A stretch of 64,000 nucleotides of DNA from Lactuca virosa (lineage: Eukaryota > Streptophyta > Magnoliopsida > Asterales > Asteraceae), in the NCBI GenBank assembly GCA_928212115.1, contig CAKMRJ010005634.1, positions 127,875,248 to 127,939,247 of the forward strand, read 5' to 3'. The translations under genes and the position numbers were made by a program. The notes below the pieces were generated by a model, which did no database searches, was not told where the DNA came from, and saw only the letters and a program-made list of their open reading frames with translations. Of this stretch, positions 1 to 13,083 are shown piece by piece. Within the stretch, counting starts at the first letter, position 1, and each line of letters begins with the position of its first letter.

Positions 1-144
1 TATAATTTAAGATTAAATAGACCTTCGAATAAGTGATCTTACTCCAAAACCACAACCAATATGGAACAAAAGTGGAGCATAGATAACAAATCTAAGCCTA
101 TTAAAATCTCAATATATATAAGACTTTGGAAGTACACACTCCAG
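1..144 (-). repeat. Hairpin module, leader position (copy A, cut by window edge)
   Basis: Right part of the module described in full at 41724-41885. The degenerate core CCACAACCAATATGGAAC lies at 50-67, and the arm reading TATATAATTTAAGATTAAATAG is complementary to sequence near 100-130. The outermost left arm is outside the window. Confidence 0.6.
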
Positions 145-647
145 AATCATAGACCTACCAGAAGGGTCTTTTAAGTTCTCACATAAGTTGTTTATAGTGC
201 CTAAAATACTCCTATAGTATTTTAATGTATTGAACTTGATATGTTTTATACTTGTTGTTGCCTTATAGGATCATAAAATACTTCCATAGTATTTTAACTT
301 TATGTTCTGATCTAGAAATCCCTTGAATAGAGTTAAGTAAGTTTTAAGGGTTGTTGCAACACCACATCACTCGCAAAACACATGTCGGTCTCATCTCAAA
401 TGAATATAGTTGATCAGGCTATATTGATTCCAGATGTGATTACATAATTGTACAGGTTTGACCGCAATGTTCACCTTTAAATACTTTTGTTCTGTTCTTC
501 TTGTGATACTTGCTCTAGTATGTATGTATACTGTTATAAGGTATTGCTATACCTTTAAAATATATTATATCCAGAGCACTTCGGCCCCATTGTATTTTTA
601 GTTGTATATCTTTTATAGGTTGATATACTTAGTTCACTATAAACAAT

Positions 648-659
648 GCTCTGATACAA
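648..659 (-). other. Primer binding site, Met-tRNA type (copy A)
   Basis: The minus strand reads TTGTATCAGAGC immediately after the LTR end, one base from the standard TGGTATCAGAGC complementary to the 3' end of plant initiator Met-tRNA. Confidence 0.75.
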
Positions 660-1071
660 ATCTCTCACACCCCCAAACCGGAACGGCGGAAACGTTCGGG
701 GCGGAGGACGTCATGTTAGTATCACAAGACATGCATCATAGTAATCAAAGTAATAAACAACCATTGTATTAATATAAAGGTTTTACAAAGTATGTGTTTC
801 ACATAAGATAGATTACAAAGTAAATGACAAAAACAAGACATGAAGCTACTATGCTCCATTTTCTGAATCCCAGCACGAGTACCTGTCTACTAGTTACCTG
901 AGAATACAGTTATTTTGAAAAAGTAGATCAACATTTAAGCTGGTGAGTTCATAAAGTATTTAAGTGATGTATTAGTAAGTTGAAAGCCCTTTTAGAAAAG
1001 TTCGTCTGTTCCTCAGAATATCCTATACCTTCTGATATGATGAAAAATAAGTATAAATGACTCTACAATCC

Positions 1072-1671
1072 AACTAGTAAGGCACAAATCCTGCATATAG
1101 GACTCTACTACTTTTCAAGCGCGGTCACGGCAGCCGTGATAGCCGTCATGGCGCAACTCAATGCTAACAATGCCAACGGAGAACGAGGGTGTCAGCAATA
1201 CTATCCGCAGTAACGGTCAAGAACACCAGCGGGTGTCTATCAACGAAGGTGCCTCAGGTCACAAACCTAAGAGCAAGAAACGAGAGTTTTGGGACAAAAA
1301 AAGCGCAGCCTATCTCAAAAACGCGCTAAAAGACAAAAATTTGTGGCTGCCCCTGCAATTACAACAGCAGTCACGACACGTGCCTCGACATTAGCCACAT
1401 ATGTCACTCAAGCACCGGCCAGACGATATATTGGGACACTTCCAAAGTGTAACAAGTGTACTACCATCACAAGGGGGTTTGCCGAGTGTTGCACTGTAAA
1501 AACTGCAACAGGAACGGGCATACTACCTGCTTCTGCAGGACCCAGACCCAGCACATCGCTTCAATCACCAATACCGGTGTAAGTCCAGTATGACACCTAT
1601 GCGGCGAAACGGGACACTTCAAGAGGGACTGTGCAACCGAGAGGAATGACGGAGGGGCAGGAGGAGTGTGA
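1072..1671 (+). pseudogene. Gypsy gag fragment (copy A)
   Basis: Copy of the gag segment at 42818-43424. It encodes a degenerate nucleocapsid with Cys-His zinc-knuckle pieces around KCNKC and the final knuckle HLCGETGHFKRDC. Copy A carries extra small length changes, near 1180 (altered GGAGACGAAGG stretch) and near 1459 (one A missing after AAGTGTA), so its frame is more broken than copy B. The in-frame TGA before the last knuckle is present in both copies. Confidence 0.8.
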
Positions 1672-2344
1672 AAAACGAACCAACAGAAGCAGCAAGGAAC
1701 CTTACCAGGACTTTTTGGGGTATTTCAAAAACAAGAACATTCAAGTACCATATGTTGTAATGTATATGGTATGTTGCTAAGATTACCGTCTTTTAAAGAG
1801 TAGTTAAAATACTCTCTCGTTCAAAAAATCAAAACACTTATATACATTGAGCGATCATAGATAACCTGTTAGGGATCATAATATGAAGTATCATGGCTAA
1901 CTATCAGAACACATTTACTATCAGTACTAGTTGCTGCAATGCGAATCATCTGCAGTGATAATAACACCGACAACACAGAACGTACTAACAAGAAGCATAG
2001 GATGCTCTAACAAACATTTCGTACGAATACGACTTAACACATGTTCCACTGAGAGAATCGATGACGTCATCGATATGGATGTGGTTGTTTGGTTCATCAC
2101 CCTACCAATTGATGTGTTACAATAAGACCTTTCGCCTAACCAACTGAATATCAAAACCCTCGTCTCTCATATCCATAAATCTGACTCTGACCTTCGTGTC
2201 ATCCCTTGTTAAGAAACTCGAAGTACTCAAGAGAGGAGTATTATGCCATCCGAAAACTTTCCAAAGTAGTCCCAGCAGACCTTCGGGAATATCACGCATG
2301 CAGCAGATAAAGATCAAGCACAGAGGCGTGGGCGAATGCAGTCA
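1672..2344 (+). pseudogene. Degenerate gag-pol spacer (copy A)
   Basis: Full of stops in all frames. By position it should hold the protease, and a short stretch near 2005-2060 loosely resembles the protease region after its active site, but I would not assign it firmly. Reverse transcriptase motifs are absent, so most of pol between protease and RNase H has been lost. Confidence 0.45.
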
Positions 2345-2529
2345 ACCTATCACTACTAAGTGTATACGCAAGGACAATATATAATTAAGATTTACGAACG
2401 TGGGATGTGTGTTTCCGTCCTAGTTCCTGTTCCTTGTCTGGTTGTGGACTTGGGGAAGAGTCACCCATTTGACTGTCTTACCAATCTTAATTATATACGA
2501 CCTATATGCACGAGTTAATGATAGATGGA
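2345..2529 (+). repeat. Hairpin module in pol remnant (copy A)
   Basis: Same module as 44104-44289. The conserved core is at 2426-2447. The left arm (CCTATCACTACTAAGTG and onward) pairs with the right arm ending ATGATAGATGG, and a perfect shared block TATATAATTAAGATT lies in mid-stem. Confidence 0.8.
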
Positions 2530-4165
2530 CCAGGTATGAGTCCTACCATGAACTTCGGGACAAGGCTACCCAAGAGTACGAGTGGACGTTCTACCATTCG
2601 AATGAGTCTAGTCGCGTAAACCAAACGCTAAAGCAGGCCCTATGCAGTGCTCCGAGGAGAAGATTACTTATGCCTCGAGATGACTAAAGACATACGGGGT
2701 CGGCTAGGTCACACATAACCTCGAACTAGGAGCAGTAGTATTCACCCTAGAGATCTGGAGGCACTATCTTCACGACACGAAATGTACAATTGTCGCCAAT
2801 CATAAGAACCTAGAAGGCAAGAGCGGAGGGGCACGTTATCCCATGAACCAGATCTGGACAACGAAGTTGTGTGGATTCGGAAACGTCGTCACAAACGACA
2901 CGCACAAAACTCGCTACTCCGTTCATCCAGGCTCAGACATGTATCTGGGCCTCAAAAAGTGATATGGGTGGCCGAATAGGAAAGCTGACATCGCTACATA
3001 TGTGAGCAAGTATCTGACTTGTGCCAAGGTCAAGGTAGAATAACAGAAGCCTTCGAGTTTCCTACAACAACCAGTGATACCCAAAAGGAAGTGGGAGCGG
3101 ATAACCATGGACTTCATGACCAAGTTACCCAAGACAATGGGTGGTCTAGATACCATTGGGTAATCGTTGATAGGTTGAACAAATTTGCGCACTTCTTACC
3201 AATCAAAGAGATTATATGACTGCATGATGTGTCAATATCCATTACCTCTGACAGAGATAGTAGATTCATTTCGCGATTCCGGCAGCCCTTACAGGGACTA
3301 GGCTAGGCATGAGTACGACCTATCACCTACAAACCGACGGACAGAGCGAAAGAACTGTCCAAACCTTGGAAGATATGCTAATAGCTTGTGTGATTGACTT
3401 CGGTAAAGCCTGGGATAACCACTTACCGCTCATTGAATTTTCATACAACAACAGTTGTCACCCTAACATCAAGGTCGCTCCATTCGAAGCTCCCTATAGC
3501 CGCAAGTGCATATCACAGCTGCGTTGGGCTGAAATGGGAGATTCACACCTAGCAAAAGGGGCAAGTCCCTAACAGCACTTCATTGGCCTTGAAATCGTAA
3601 GGGAGACTACGGAGAAGATCGTACAAGTTCAAGAAAGACTGAAAGCATCTCGAGAATCGACAAAAGATCTACGCAAGTAAGCGACGCAAACCCTTGGAAT
3701 TCCAGGTTGGGGACCAGGTACTACTGAAGGTCTCAACAGGGAAAAGAATGATACATTTTGGTAAACGTGGAAAACTAAATCCAAGGTACGTTGGGCTGTT
3801 CGAAATCCTTTCCAGGATTGGCCCAGTAGCATACAAACTTCGACTACCACAAGAACTTAATAATGTACATCCGAACTTCATGTGTTAAATTTAAAGAAGT
3901 GCTTGTCCGACGAGACTTTTGTTATTCCTCTTGACGAGATTGAAATCAACGAGAGTCTCCACTTCGTGGAAGAACCGGTAGAAATCGTGGATCGAGAGAT
4001 CAAAAGAACAAAACAAAGTGTCATCCCTAGTGTGAAGGTCCGTTGGAACGTTAAAACACGGACCCGAGTTCACCCGGAAACGCGAAAAAAACCAAATACC
4101 CACATCTCTTCCCCAACTCTTGAAGTCCGGTCAAAGTGCTAATTTCGGGACGCAATTCCTTCTAA
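2530..4165 (+). pseudogene. Gypsy pol remnant: RNase H, integrase (copy A)
   Basis: Decayed copy of the pol remnant described at 44290-45930. Recognisable pieces are the RNase H segment LELGAVVFTLEIWRHYL (about 2723-2775), the integrase zinc-binding and core regions (about 2900-3220), the core segment with QTDGQSERTVQTLEDML (from 3309) and the integrase C-terminus (3694-4165). Copy A has additional single-base changes, for example ending the C-terminal frame early at 3888 where copy B reads on. Confidence 0.85.
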
Positions 4166-4176
4166 CGGGGGGATGA

Positions 4177-7100
4177 TGTGACAACCGTCACGTTCTGGTC
4201 AAGTCAAAGTCAAAGAAAGTCAACAAGTCAAACCGATCAACTCAATTAACCCTTGTATATTAGGATTTACAATATGTTTTCTATTGTACAACGCACCACC
4301 TTAATACAAAGTATCGCTTAGAGGTTCATGTGTTAAGGAAACCTAAGCCCTAATCAGAATAAGTGATGTAACGATTCGATAAAACACAACTACATACCTT
4401 ACGAGAGCGTATAACACTCATACCGAGGCTTAACGGGGTTTTCAAACCATACATTTCGAAGCTAAACACTCACGAAGGTCACAAACATGGTCTTCTCAAT
4501 CTCTCTTACTTTATCTAAATCTCTCCCAAATCTTTCTCAAAATCTCTTTCAACTTTTTATAATCACCGGGGAATCCCGACCTTAACTTAGTCAAAAAATC
4601 ACTTGAAACGAGAAGTTTATTTGAAAAATTCTAGGATACTGAAACTAGCTTTAAGGGCACCGAAGCCCTAATAGAACTGAACCTCTTAAAGAACCGAAGC
4701 TCTCCTAGACCCGAAACCTCTCCTAGACCTAAGTCCCTCTTAAGGAACAAAGCCCCTTCGCGTTTCGCCTCCTTGCAGTTCGGTTCGGCTCCACAGCAGT
4801 TTCGGTCTATTCCATTTCGCCTTCGGTTTCATTTCTCTCCCTCGACCAACTTCGCCTGCGAGATCCCTCGGACAGAAGCTACTTTCGGTTCCCCGCCCAT
4901 AGACCGAACCTACCTTCGGTTTCTAAGCTCCAAGGACCGAACCCTCACCTCAGACCTCGGAAGTTCGCCTCCTTTTCTCGGTTTTTCGACCATTTTCACG
5001 GTTTTAAAGCCCGTTCTTTGGTAATTCAACGCGGGGGGATTTTCATATAAATCCATATTTTATCATTTCAAACCCTCTAAGATCATAAAATATCCATATC
5101 CTAGATATTTCTAGGATATAATCCATTAAAATTGTTTAGGATAAAAGTGCAAAGTACAAGAAGGTACTTTGATTTTCCCATATAGCTATGACAACAAGCC
5201 ATCTCCCATACCCACTCTATGACAACCTCCAGTCACTATTCACATCAGCCTTAGTCAACTATTGTGTACTTTCACACCCTTCTCAACAAGTTACATTAAT
5301 CAAGTCTTGGAAAATCCTTATCTCTCCTCCAAGATTCACTTCTCACCAAAAACAAACTCACTTCTCTCTCACCTTCTCTCTCTCTCCAAGAACTCGAAAA
5401 TCCAAGGCTGATCTTGAGCTTTCTTCCTCACTCTTGGTAAGTATCTTCACCCTACTCTTGAATATTCTACACTTTCTCACACAAATCATGGATTCCTTAT
5501 ACAAATATCGTCATATTTGTTCTTAGATGTTCAAATCTTCACACGCAACTTCCAAGTGTTCTTGACTTAGAAACTTCTTTTCTTCAACATCCATCCCACA
5601 AAAATCACAAGGTGTTCATACCCAACATTTTTCATGTTTTCTTCGAGTTTTCTCGGAATTTCTTTACAAGTTAACAAAAAAAACTACACAACTTAAAAAT
5701 CACCTTTCAACAGGAAAGTTTACTCCTATTCAACGAGACTGTTTTGACCACGTTAACTTAATACTCTTTCAAAACTGTTTAATATGCGAGTAGTTCAGGT
5801 TTATATCTTTCTAATGACTACTTGCACATCTACATACGATTTTTCTACAATTTATTGGTGATTTTTACAAAACTGCCTATCATTTCAGAACGAATTCGGA
5901 CCAGTATGTGAATATGAACATTTCACACAAGTTAGAGACTTCTAAAAATCATAACAAAAAATATGAATAAAACCTAGACACATTTTCTAAACTCTTCGAG
6001 TTTACGGACTCAGTTTTAAACTCGTATGATTTTTCTTATCGTATGATTTTTCTAAGCTCGTTTTGCAGTTTTAAAGCAAGAAAGAAAAGTATTACAAAAA
6101 CTAGTACATCTTACAATATTTTAACAACACTTTGTAGCATGTTGAGCAAATTGTTTTATAACAATAAGTTTAAAAATTTTGAATGTATTTGTTAGTCTAA
6201 ACATCATAAACAGAAATTAGTCATTCATGATAAGGGTTTTTTATACACTTTAAATAAGTACAATAAAACTATACATATCGTATTTATTTGGATTTGTACA
6301 ATACAATTCTACCACAGAAAAGGGTTTTACTCTCATACAAACGGGTTTTCATTTACCACATGATAGACTATAATAGGTATAGTTTATGGATTTCACATTA
6401 CAAACATACTACACGAAAAGGGATTTCAATTCTACCACATAAAAGGTTTTACACGCATACTACAGTAAAACTCGTTATCGTAATTGTGAGACTAGTCTTC
6501 ATTGTACTCTTAGAGTACGAGTTAAAAAATTTCCTGACTTATAACCAGAGATCTTCCAGAGTAGGTCTTGATAAGGTGGAGCGTGATAATTGTGTCTAGA
6601 TATATATTGGGATTGACAAACCACACCCATTCTGCTGCAAAAGCCCGATCGGCCGATCGGGGGGTGACAAATGTCATTTGATTCCGACGCCTGAAGAACG
6701 TCGCAGCAGGCATCTCTGTTATAGTAGGTTATAGCGACTCACATAGGGAGGATAACGACACATATAGTTTACGGGAATTTCTACTTTAAAAAGGGGTTTT
6801 ACCTATTTTAAATTGAAATTGCTTACAAACACATTACAGTACAAAAACACACATACATTCAGTCTTGGAATTTAAGACTACATAACATTTTTATAAGGAA
6901 AATATTGGATTTTTCTTGAGTATACGTTACATTTACAACAAAAGGTTTTCAAACTCTACATTCAAAAGCTTATGAACTCACCAACTTAATTGTTGACACT
7001 TTTTTGAAACTACTTGTATACTCAGGAAATCAGTAAAACAGGTAAAGTGCAACTTTTGAGGATGGGACGCTAAGGCGTCAAACAGTTCATTTTGTCATCA

Positions 7101-7266
7101 TAGTGTAATTGATTTTAAAACATGTAAACTCATACTATGGTGTACATTTTTCAATTATATTATGATGTATTTATTTGGCTTCACTATTATACTCTTGTTA
7201 TGATACTATACATGAAGTCCGCCACCCCCGGACGTTACTGTAGCCTTGGTTTGGGGTGTGGTGACA
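4177..7266 (+). mobile_element. 3' LTR of Tekay-like gypsy element (copy A)
   Basis: Starts TGTGACAACCGTCACG directly after a purine-rich tract (ACGGGGGGATGA, 4165-4176) and ends in GGTGACA, followed by TAAAA. It corresponds to the 3047-bp LTR at 45942-48988 but is 3090 bp because of many small insertions. It contains the 18-bp palindrome CCCGATCGGCCGATCGGG at 6644-6661 and a CTTCGG-rich stretch around 4740-4990. Confidence 0.85.
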
Positions 7267-7594
7267 TAAAATTCTTGAACGTATTGGAGCCGTAGCCGCG
7301 CGCCTCGACCTTCTAACATTTTTCAAACTTTGTATTCCGCATTTCGCTGTTATAACCAAGCTACACTCAGCAAGGGTTAGAAAAATTTCACCTAAATGGA
7401 TCACTGAAGAACCAAAACCAACATATACTCCTAAACATATCATGCATACCCGTACTTTTGCTAGCGTTCAAACTCAAAAGACTCATCAAATGGCCAATCC
7501 GGACCTCTCATAATCTACATAGAAAGACAGTAGCGAATTAGAACAAAGATTTCCTAACCCTCATGGACGAGGTCGTTTCTCATAGGGAGAGTAT
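7267..7594 (+). pseudogene. Chromodomain gypsy integrase, 3' part (copy A)
   Basis: Same as 48989-49315: target duplication TAAAA, then a decayed integrase C-terminus and chromodomain tail. Copy A has a local change (GCCGCGCGCC where B has GCCTATCGCC) that alters the AYRLDL stretch. Confidence 0.7.
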
Positions 7595-8096
7595 TGATAT
7601 GACCCACATACAACCCAACCAAGAAGTAACGTAGCAGTAGCAGCAACTAGCCCAAGATCATCTTCGGCTCAACACAATGTGAAAAAGCCTGTCTAATTTT
7701 TGGATTGGTTTCCCACATGATTACTAGTCAAAGCTCGTGTGTGTTTTTCATTTATTTTCTGAATAGACATCCGATTAGTAGGTTAAAGCTTTATTGTTGC
7801 ACCCACGATCTCTAAGATTTGTGTTAGCATTCCGTTTTTCAATATATTTAAGTTTCATATTGCATGAATGAAAAACATCAAAAAATTGTGGTGAGACTCT
7901 GTTTTTCTTTTTCGTATTCTTAGGAGATTAACCATCTTAAATAGCTCATTTTATAATAAGAAACAATTTCGATGAAATTTGCTAAACGTTAGATGCATTA
8001 TTGTGTTTTTTACCGAGTTTTACTTCTTTTTTGACTAATTGGGCCGGTTCATTTATGGGCCTCCATGTTGGTAATCTTTTTAAGCCTATTTCTCTC
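7595..8096 (+). mobile_element. Probable 3' LTR of chromodomain gypsy element (copy A)
   Basis: Begins TGATATGACCCACATA right after the chromodomain tail; the first 60 bp are similar to 30110-30175. The LTR end was not found. No genes are seen here. Confidence 0.45.
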
Positions 8097-8105
8097 ATTC
8101 AAAAT

Positions 8106-9254
8106 TAGAGGTGGCAATGGGTCGACCTGGGTTGGGTTCGGGTTCAACCCATTTAATAATTGGGGTGAAAATTCAACCCAACCCAAGCTGTTTATTTAAA
8201 TGGGTTGATATTTCCAACCAAACCCAACCTTTTAGATGAAAATGGGTTGTCACCGGGTTGACCTGGGTTATATAGTTCCCGACGCAACCTATTAAATAAA
8301 TGGGGTAAACTTGGGTTAACCCCTTTAAAATCAATTAAAATATTTAGATAATAAATATTATATAATATAAAATTAAATTAAAAATATAAAAAGATTAAAT
8401 AAAAACTTCATAATTATGAGAAAAAGCAAACAACCCTAATTCATAAACATAAAAATTGTTCAAATAACATGAAAAATGTTTAGTTTTACCGTGATTTTGG
8501 GAGTGTGACAGTATATCAGCGCTAAAATAGGATGAAAATTAGGATTGAATTTATTAACATAGATAATAATAATGCCACATTTATAATTTACAATTAATAC
8601 TATATTAATACATGATAATAAAAATAATATTAAATTAAATATATATATTAAAGTTAAATGGTTTGACTGGTTGAAAACAGGTTGATTAATTTTTTACCCA
8701 ACCCAACCTATTTAATTAAATAGGTTAGACGGGTTGACCCATTTAATTAAATAGGTTGAAAATCTCAACCAACCCCCAATATTTGGGTTGGTTCAGGTCA
8801 GTGGCGGATGTAGTGTAGAAACAGTGGTGTCCATCGCCCCACTTGAAAATAGGACGCATCTTATATATTAGGAAAAAAAAAAATTATTCTTTTAAATTTG
8901 TGCAGACTTCTCTTGGCACCCTCTTGATCATCTTCACTATTTAAAAGAATAGTATGTAATGGATATATTTTTACGCAATTTCAGTTTTTCCCATTAGATT
9001 TTTTTTTTTTTTTTGAAAACTCATCAAAAAATTTCATCTATTTTTATAACTCATAAGAAAACCACATCAATTTGTTGCTTTCTTCCTACTGCCACCATTG
9101 CCGGAGGAATGCTACAGTTGCCGCCTAAGGTATATTCGGCCACCGTCGCCAGAAGGGACTATTGTTAGTTATAGGTTGGACCCCGGTTGATATTTATCTG
9201 GATCCGCCACTGGTTCGGGTTGGGTTGGGGGTTGGATCGATTTTTGGCGGCTTT
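8106..9254. mobile_element. Foldback element, GGGTTGAACC-rich (copy A)
   Basis: Flanked by a 9-bp duplication ATTCAAAAT (8097-8105 and 9255-9263), which suggests a Mutator-like foldback. It begins TAGAGGTGGCAATGGGTCGACC and is full of GGGTTG/CAACCC blocks that pair with one another. A hAT-like element is nested near its right end. No coding capacity. Confidence 0.65.
8799..9212. mobile_element. hAT-like MITE (copy A)
   Basis: Perfect 11-bp terminal inverted repeats CAGTGGCGGAT / ATCCGCCACTG with an imperfect 8-bp target duplication (GTTCAGGT at 8791-8798, GTTCGGGT at 9213-9220), as expected for hAT. About 0.4 kb, non-coding, nested inside the foldback. Confidence 0.75.
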
Positions 9255-9263
9255 ATTCAAAAT

Positions 9264-9901
9264 ACATGTCAAGTGAATTAGCTTTCGGGGCACGCCCCCC
9301 ATATCTTAAAGCAGTGCGTCGCCCCGTGCTTACTTCTCCTCTCCTCTCTCCTTCTCCTATCTGGCTATCTCCAGCTTCGAATTAACGCCTCCACTGATTC
9401 TACTACTACAATCGAAATTTGTACTTTTAGTTTTCTCCTTCACCTTCTCCGATTTCAGCATTTTTATTTTTGTTTTTGCGTATCTGATACTTTTATCAGT
9501 ATATTGAGATTGAGATTATCTGATACTTTCAGTATATTGAGATTGTTACAGAAATGGTTTGGATAGTTTCAGAAATGATATGTATGGATTAGTTCAGAAA
9601 TGCTCCAGAATTTTTTAGAAAATTGGGGTTTTAGTTGCATCTGTTTGCAGTTATGAGTTTTAAGCACGTAAATTTTTAAAAAATTTAGAGATTTTACTGT
9701 GTTCGGGTTTAAATCTTAGTAGCTTACTGTTTTTTAATCATTTGTTTCAGTTTTTTAGATTGTGTTCAGAAATGTTTGGCTTTTAATAACGTATATAGTT
9801 GTAGAAATAACCCTTCTGTTCACCCCATATTTATACTAGAAAATGTTGAGAAATAATGTTTATCATTCTTACATCATTCTTTTGAAGCTTTTGAAGTATT
9901 C
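9264..9901 (+). other. Upstream region of ADSL pseudogene (copy A)
   Basis: No coding signal. A pyrimidine-rich stretch (9340-9480) may be the old promoter or 5' untranslated region of the adenylosuccinate lyase remnant, by position only. Confidence 0.3.
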
Positions 9902-12447
9902 ATGGAAATCGGATCTTGCATTAAAGTTCAAAATGGCAGCTGTCCAACATTATACTTAACTCGTGCAAGTAAGTACCTCCATGAACAATCTATTCAACCC
10001 AAAACCGTATTTCAACTCCTTCATCTTATGTGACACTTCCTCGCAAAATTGCACTTGCAAAGCAACTTTAAAGGAGGCCAATAGCAAGATTGAAGCTGTA
10101 GAAAAGGTAAAACCTTTTCCTAATTCCTATTACTTTATCTATTTACTATAATTTCTACATATGCTTCTTGTCTACATTTCCTGAAAAGTTACATATAATT
10201 TCAGGTAAAAGTGAAGCCTTCTGAATTTTCTTCTGAGCTTGAGCTCTCGAGTTTAACTGCTAAGTCTCTTAGATGGGCGTTATAGGAATATAAAGTCGAA
10301 GATCTCGCCCACTATTTGAGTGAATATGGTCTTATCTACTATCGCACCCTGGTTGAGGTATCATTGTGAATAAACAAAATCCAATTCACTCAAAGTAATA
10401 TAAAAATTTGTTTTGATGTTTTACTTTTTTTATACCTTAGGTAAAGTGGCTACTAAAGCTCTCACAGATTCCTCAAGTATCTGAGGTTCCAAGCTTTAGC
10501 AATGAATCCCAAAAGAAATTACAAGAACTAATTGATGGATTTAGCAATGGTGATGCAAGGCAAGTGAAGAATATCGAGAGAATAACTAATCATGATGTGA
10601 AAGCAGTCGAGTATTTTCTTAAAACAAAGTGTCAAGAAGATCCACAGATAGCTAAGGTCAGTGTCAATGTCAATGTCATATCTTTTAGGTTTAATGCAAG
10701 AAATATAACATTTTACTCTAAAAAACGTACAGGTGCTTGAATTTTTTCATTTTGGATGTACATCAGAAGACATAAACAATCTAGCTCATGGTCTAATGCT
10801 TAAAGAATCATTAAACTTGGTTATTCTTCCAGGGATGGCAAAAGCCAATGCTCACATTCCTATGCTTTCTCGAACTCATGGACAGGTAAAAAAAATCTTT
10901 TTTTTTTTTTTTTAATTATAACATCTATAAATTTAAAAGGGTAATTAATAATTTGTTTTATATGTTGTTCTATAGCCAGCTTCACCTACAACTTTGGGAA
11001 AGGAAATGGTGATATTTGCTGAAAGATTAAGCAGAGAAAGACACGATATTTCAAAAAGTAGAAATTTTGGAGAAATTTGCAAGAGCAGTTGTGAACTACA
11101 ATGCACATGTTGTGGCATATAATGATGTAACACAAGTATGCTTTATTTTTATTCCTTAATCTGTATTATGTATACTGTAGTTGCTTACATTGTTTCTAAA
11201 ACAACCCTATTTGTGACGCAGATTGAATCTCATGATTACATGGCAAAACTTTTCCATTCATTTATTCGATTTAATAACATCTTGCTTGATTTTGATAAAG
11301 ACATATGGGGATATATCTCTGTTGGATACTTCAAACAGTAAACTTTCCAGAATCTTTGTGAATTGTGATAAAGTGATAATCAATTGGGTCTTTTGACATT
11401 TTAAAAACTATTGTGTAGGTGACTAAAGCTGGTGGAATCGACTATGCCTTACAAAGTCAACCCAATACATTGACTTTGAAAACAGTGAAGGAAATCTTGG
11501 AATTGCTAATGCAATTTTAGACCATTTAAGCATGAAGTTACCTATCTCCCGTTGGCAGGTATATAAATTTATGAGCAAATTGCAAAATTGGTCCCTGTGG
11601 TATTCCAAAGATTGCAGTTTGAGTCCTTTTTTTTTCTTTCGCATGGTCAGTCCAAAGTTGAAATTTCCATGCAGATTTGGTCTCTCGAGTTAACTGCCGT
11701 CTAAAAAGAAGACTCAAACTGCACTTTTTGGGATACCACAGGGTCTAATTTTGCAATTTAATGAAAAATGGACTCAAACTGCACTTTTTGGGATATCCAG
11801 GGACCATTTTTGCAATTTACTCCCAAATTTATCATGTAAACATATTTTTTACCCTTGACCCCCCATTTTCGTTAAAATTACAGCGTGACTTGACTGATTC
11901 TACTGTTTTGAGAAACATTGGTGTGGGATTACAAGAGTGCACTTGCTGGAATCAGGAAGCTTCAGGTAATAAAATGAACAATTTATTTATTTATTTATTT
12001 TTTTAATTGGGTTAAGATTTTAATATTTTATTTGTATTTGAACATCTTTATGTTTGTGTGTTGTAGGTGAATGAAGCTGCCTTAAACAAGGATCTGGACA
12101 ACTCATGGGAGGTTCTTGCTGAACCGATACAGACAGTATGTATCTGTATCTGGCTTTCAAATTTTATATTTTAATCGAAAATAGTTTTTATTTATTTATT
12201 TATTTTTGTGTTTGTGTGTAGGTGATGAGAAGATATGGTGTTTGAGGAGCCTTATGAGAAACTGAAGGAGCTTATGAGAGGAAGAGTGGTTAATGAAGAG
12301 AGGATTACTGAATTCATTAAAGGGTTGGAAATACCGGTTGAAGCAAAAACAGAGCTTTTAAAGTTGACACCACATAATTATGTTGGGGTTGCAGCTCAAT
12401 TGGTGGAGGAAGCGTGTTTTAGGGCTAATAATAATGGGATGTGGTGA
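9902..12447 (+). pseudogene. Adenylosuccinate lyase pseudogene (copy A)
   Basis: Same ten-exon remnant as 51585-54127. Extra lesions relative to copy B: a small insertion in exon 1 (GTGCAAGTAAGTACC for GTGCAAGTTACC), two extra bases in exon 2 (GGAATATAAAG for GGAATAAAG), loss of one G at the exon 6 donor (AAACAGTAAAC for AAACAGGTAAAC) and one extra T early in the last exon (GGTGTTTGAGG for GGTGTTGAGG). All are short length changes, so some may be sequencing errors. The lesions shared with copy B already disable the gene. Confidence 0.85.
11574..11820. mobile_element. MITE-like foldback in ADSL intron 7 (copy A)
   Basis: Begins GAGCAAATTGCAAAATTGGTCC and ends with its near reverse complement GGACCATTTTTGCAATTTAC. 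The inner arm CAGTTTGAGTCC also pairs with two tandem copies of GGACTCAAACTG/GACTCAAACTG. Confidence 0.65.
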
Positions 12448-13083
12448 ATAGGTTGATTTTGAGGTGATTTTATTGGATTTGTGGTCAATGTGGTGATCCA
12501 ACTGAGGTGTATGTTTAGAGAATGTTTTGTTGCAAATGAGTTTGTGGTCAATGTGTGGTGATCCAAACCCGGGGTTTAATCAGTACTGTTTGACCTGTTA
12601 GCCAAGTGAAAATCGAGGGGAATAAGTTTAAAACCAACACGAGTTCCTTCACTTTGTTGCCATTTCCGTTATTTAATCGAGGGGAATAAGTTTAAAACCA
12701 ACACGAGTTTCACATATATTGACAAACCCGTTATTTAATCAGTACTATTCAACGGAATTGTTTCACTACATCTTAATCCTCAACAATGGTATTTTCAGAC
12801 GAATTCCTTCACTTTGTTGCCATTTCCGTCGCCACCAAAGCAATAACCCATATTTTGTGTTCATCGATTTCCTGCATATCATGTAACTGACGGGATCTTT
12901 CATGCAGTTGGGAGATGTCAAAGAAATTGGGGCTAATATGAAAAGTGTAATCTTTTTCAATTTAATATTCATTTATTAAATAAAGCGGTATACATGTCTT
13001 TGTATTTATTATTATTATTATTATTATTATTTTAATTATCAAATCCTTCGTTCTTGCAAGATGTTGATGGAACCAAGTTTAGT
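12448..13083. other. Intergenic region with short duplications (copy A)
   Basis: No gene seen. It holds a local duplication of AATCGAGGGGAATAAGTTTA (near 12611 and 12676), a second of CCTTCACTTTGTTGCCATTT (near 12646 and 12806) and a TTA microsatellite near 13006-13031. Confidence 0.6.

Larger units (their letters stand above)
1..1071 (-). mobile_element. 5' end of minus-strand gypsy element (copy A)
   Basis: Read on the minus strand this is a truncated 5' LTR (1071 down to 663), a primer binding site (659-648) and the untranslated leader running off the window at position 1. It matches 41741-42817 of copy B, where the rest of the element is present. The LTR remnant stops abruptly at 1071, where plus-strand gag sequence begins. 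Confidence 0.8.

Noticed and set aside
1161..1394. Small open frame over gag in copy A
   Set aside because: Out-of-frame product of indels in the gag remnant. The real gag frame is seen in copy B.
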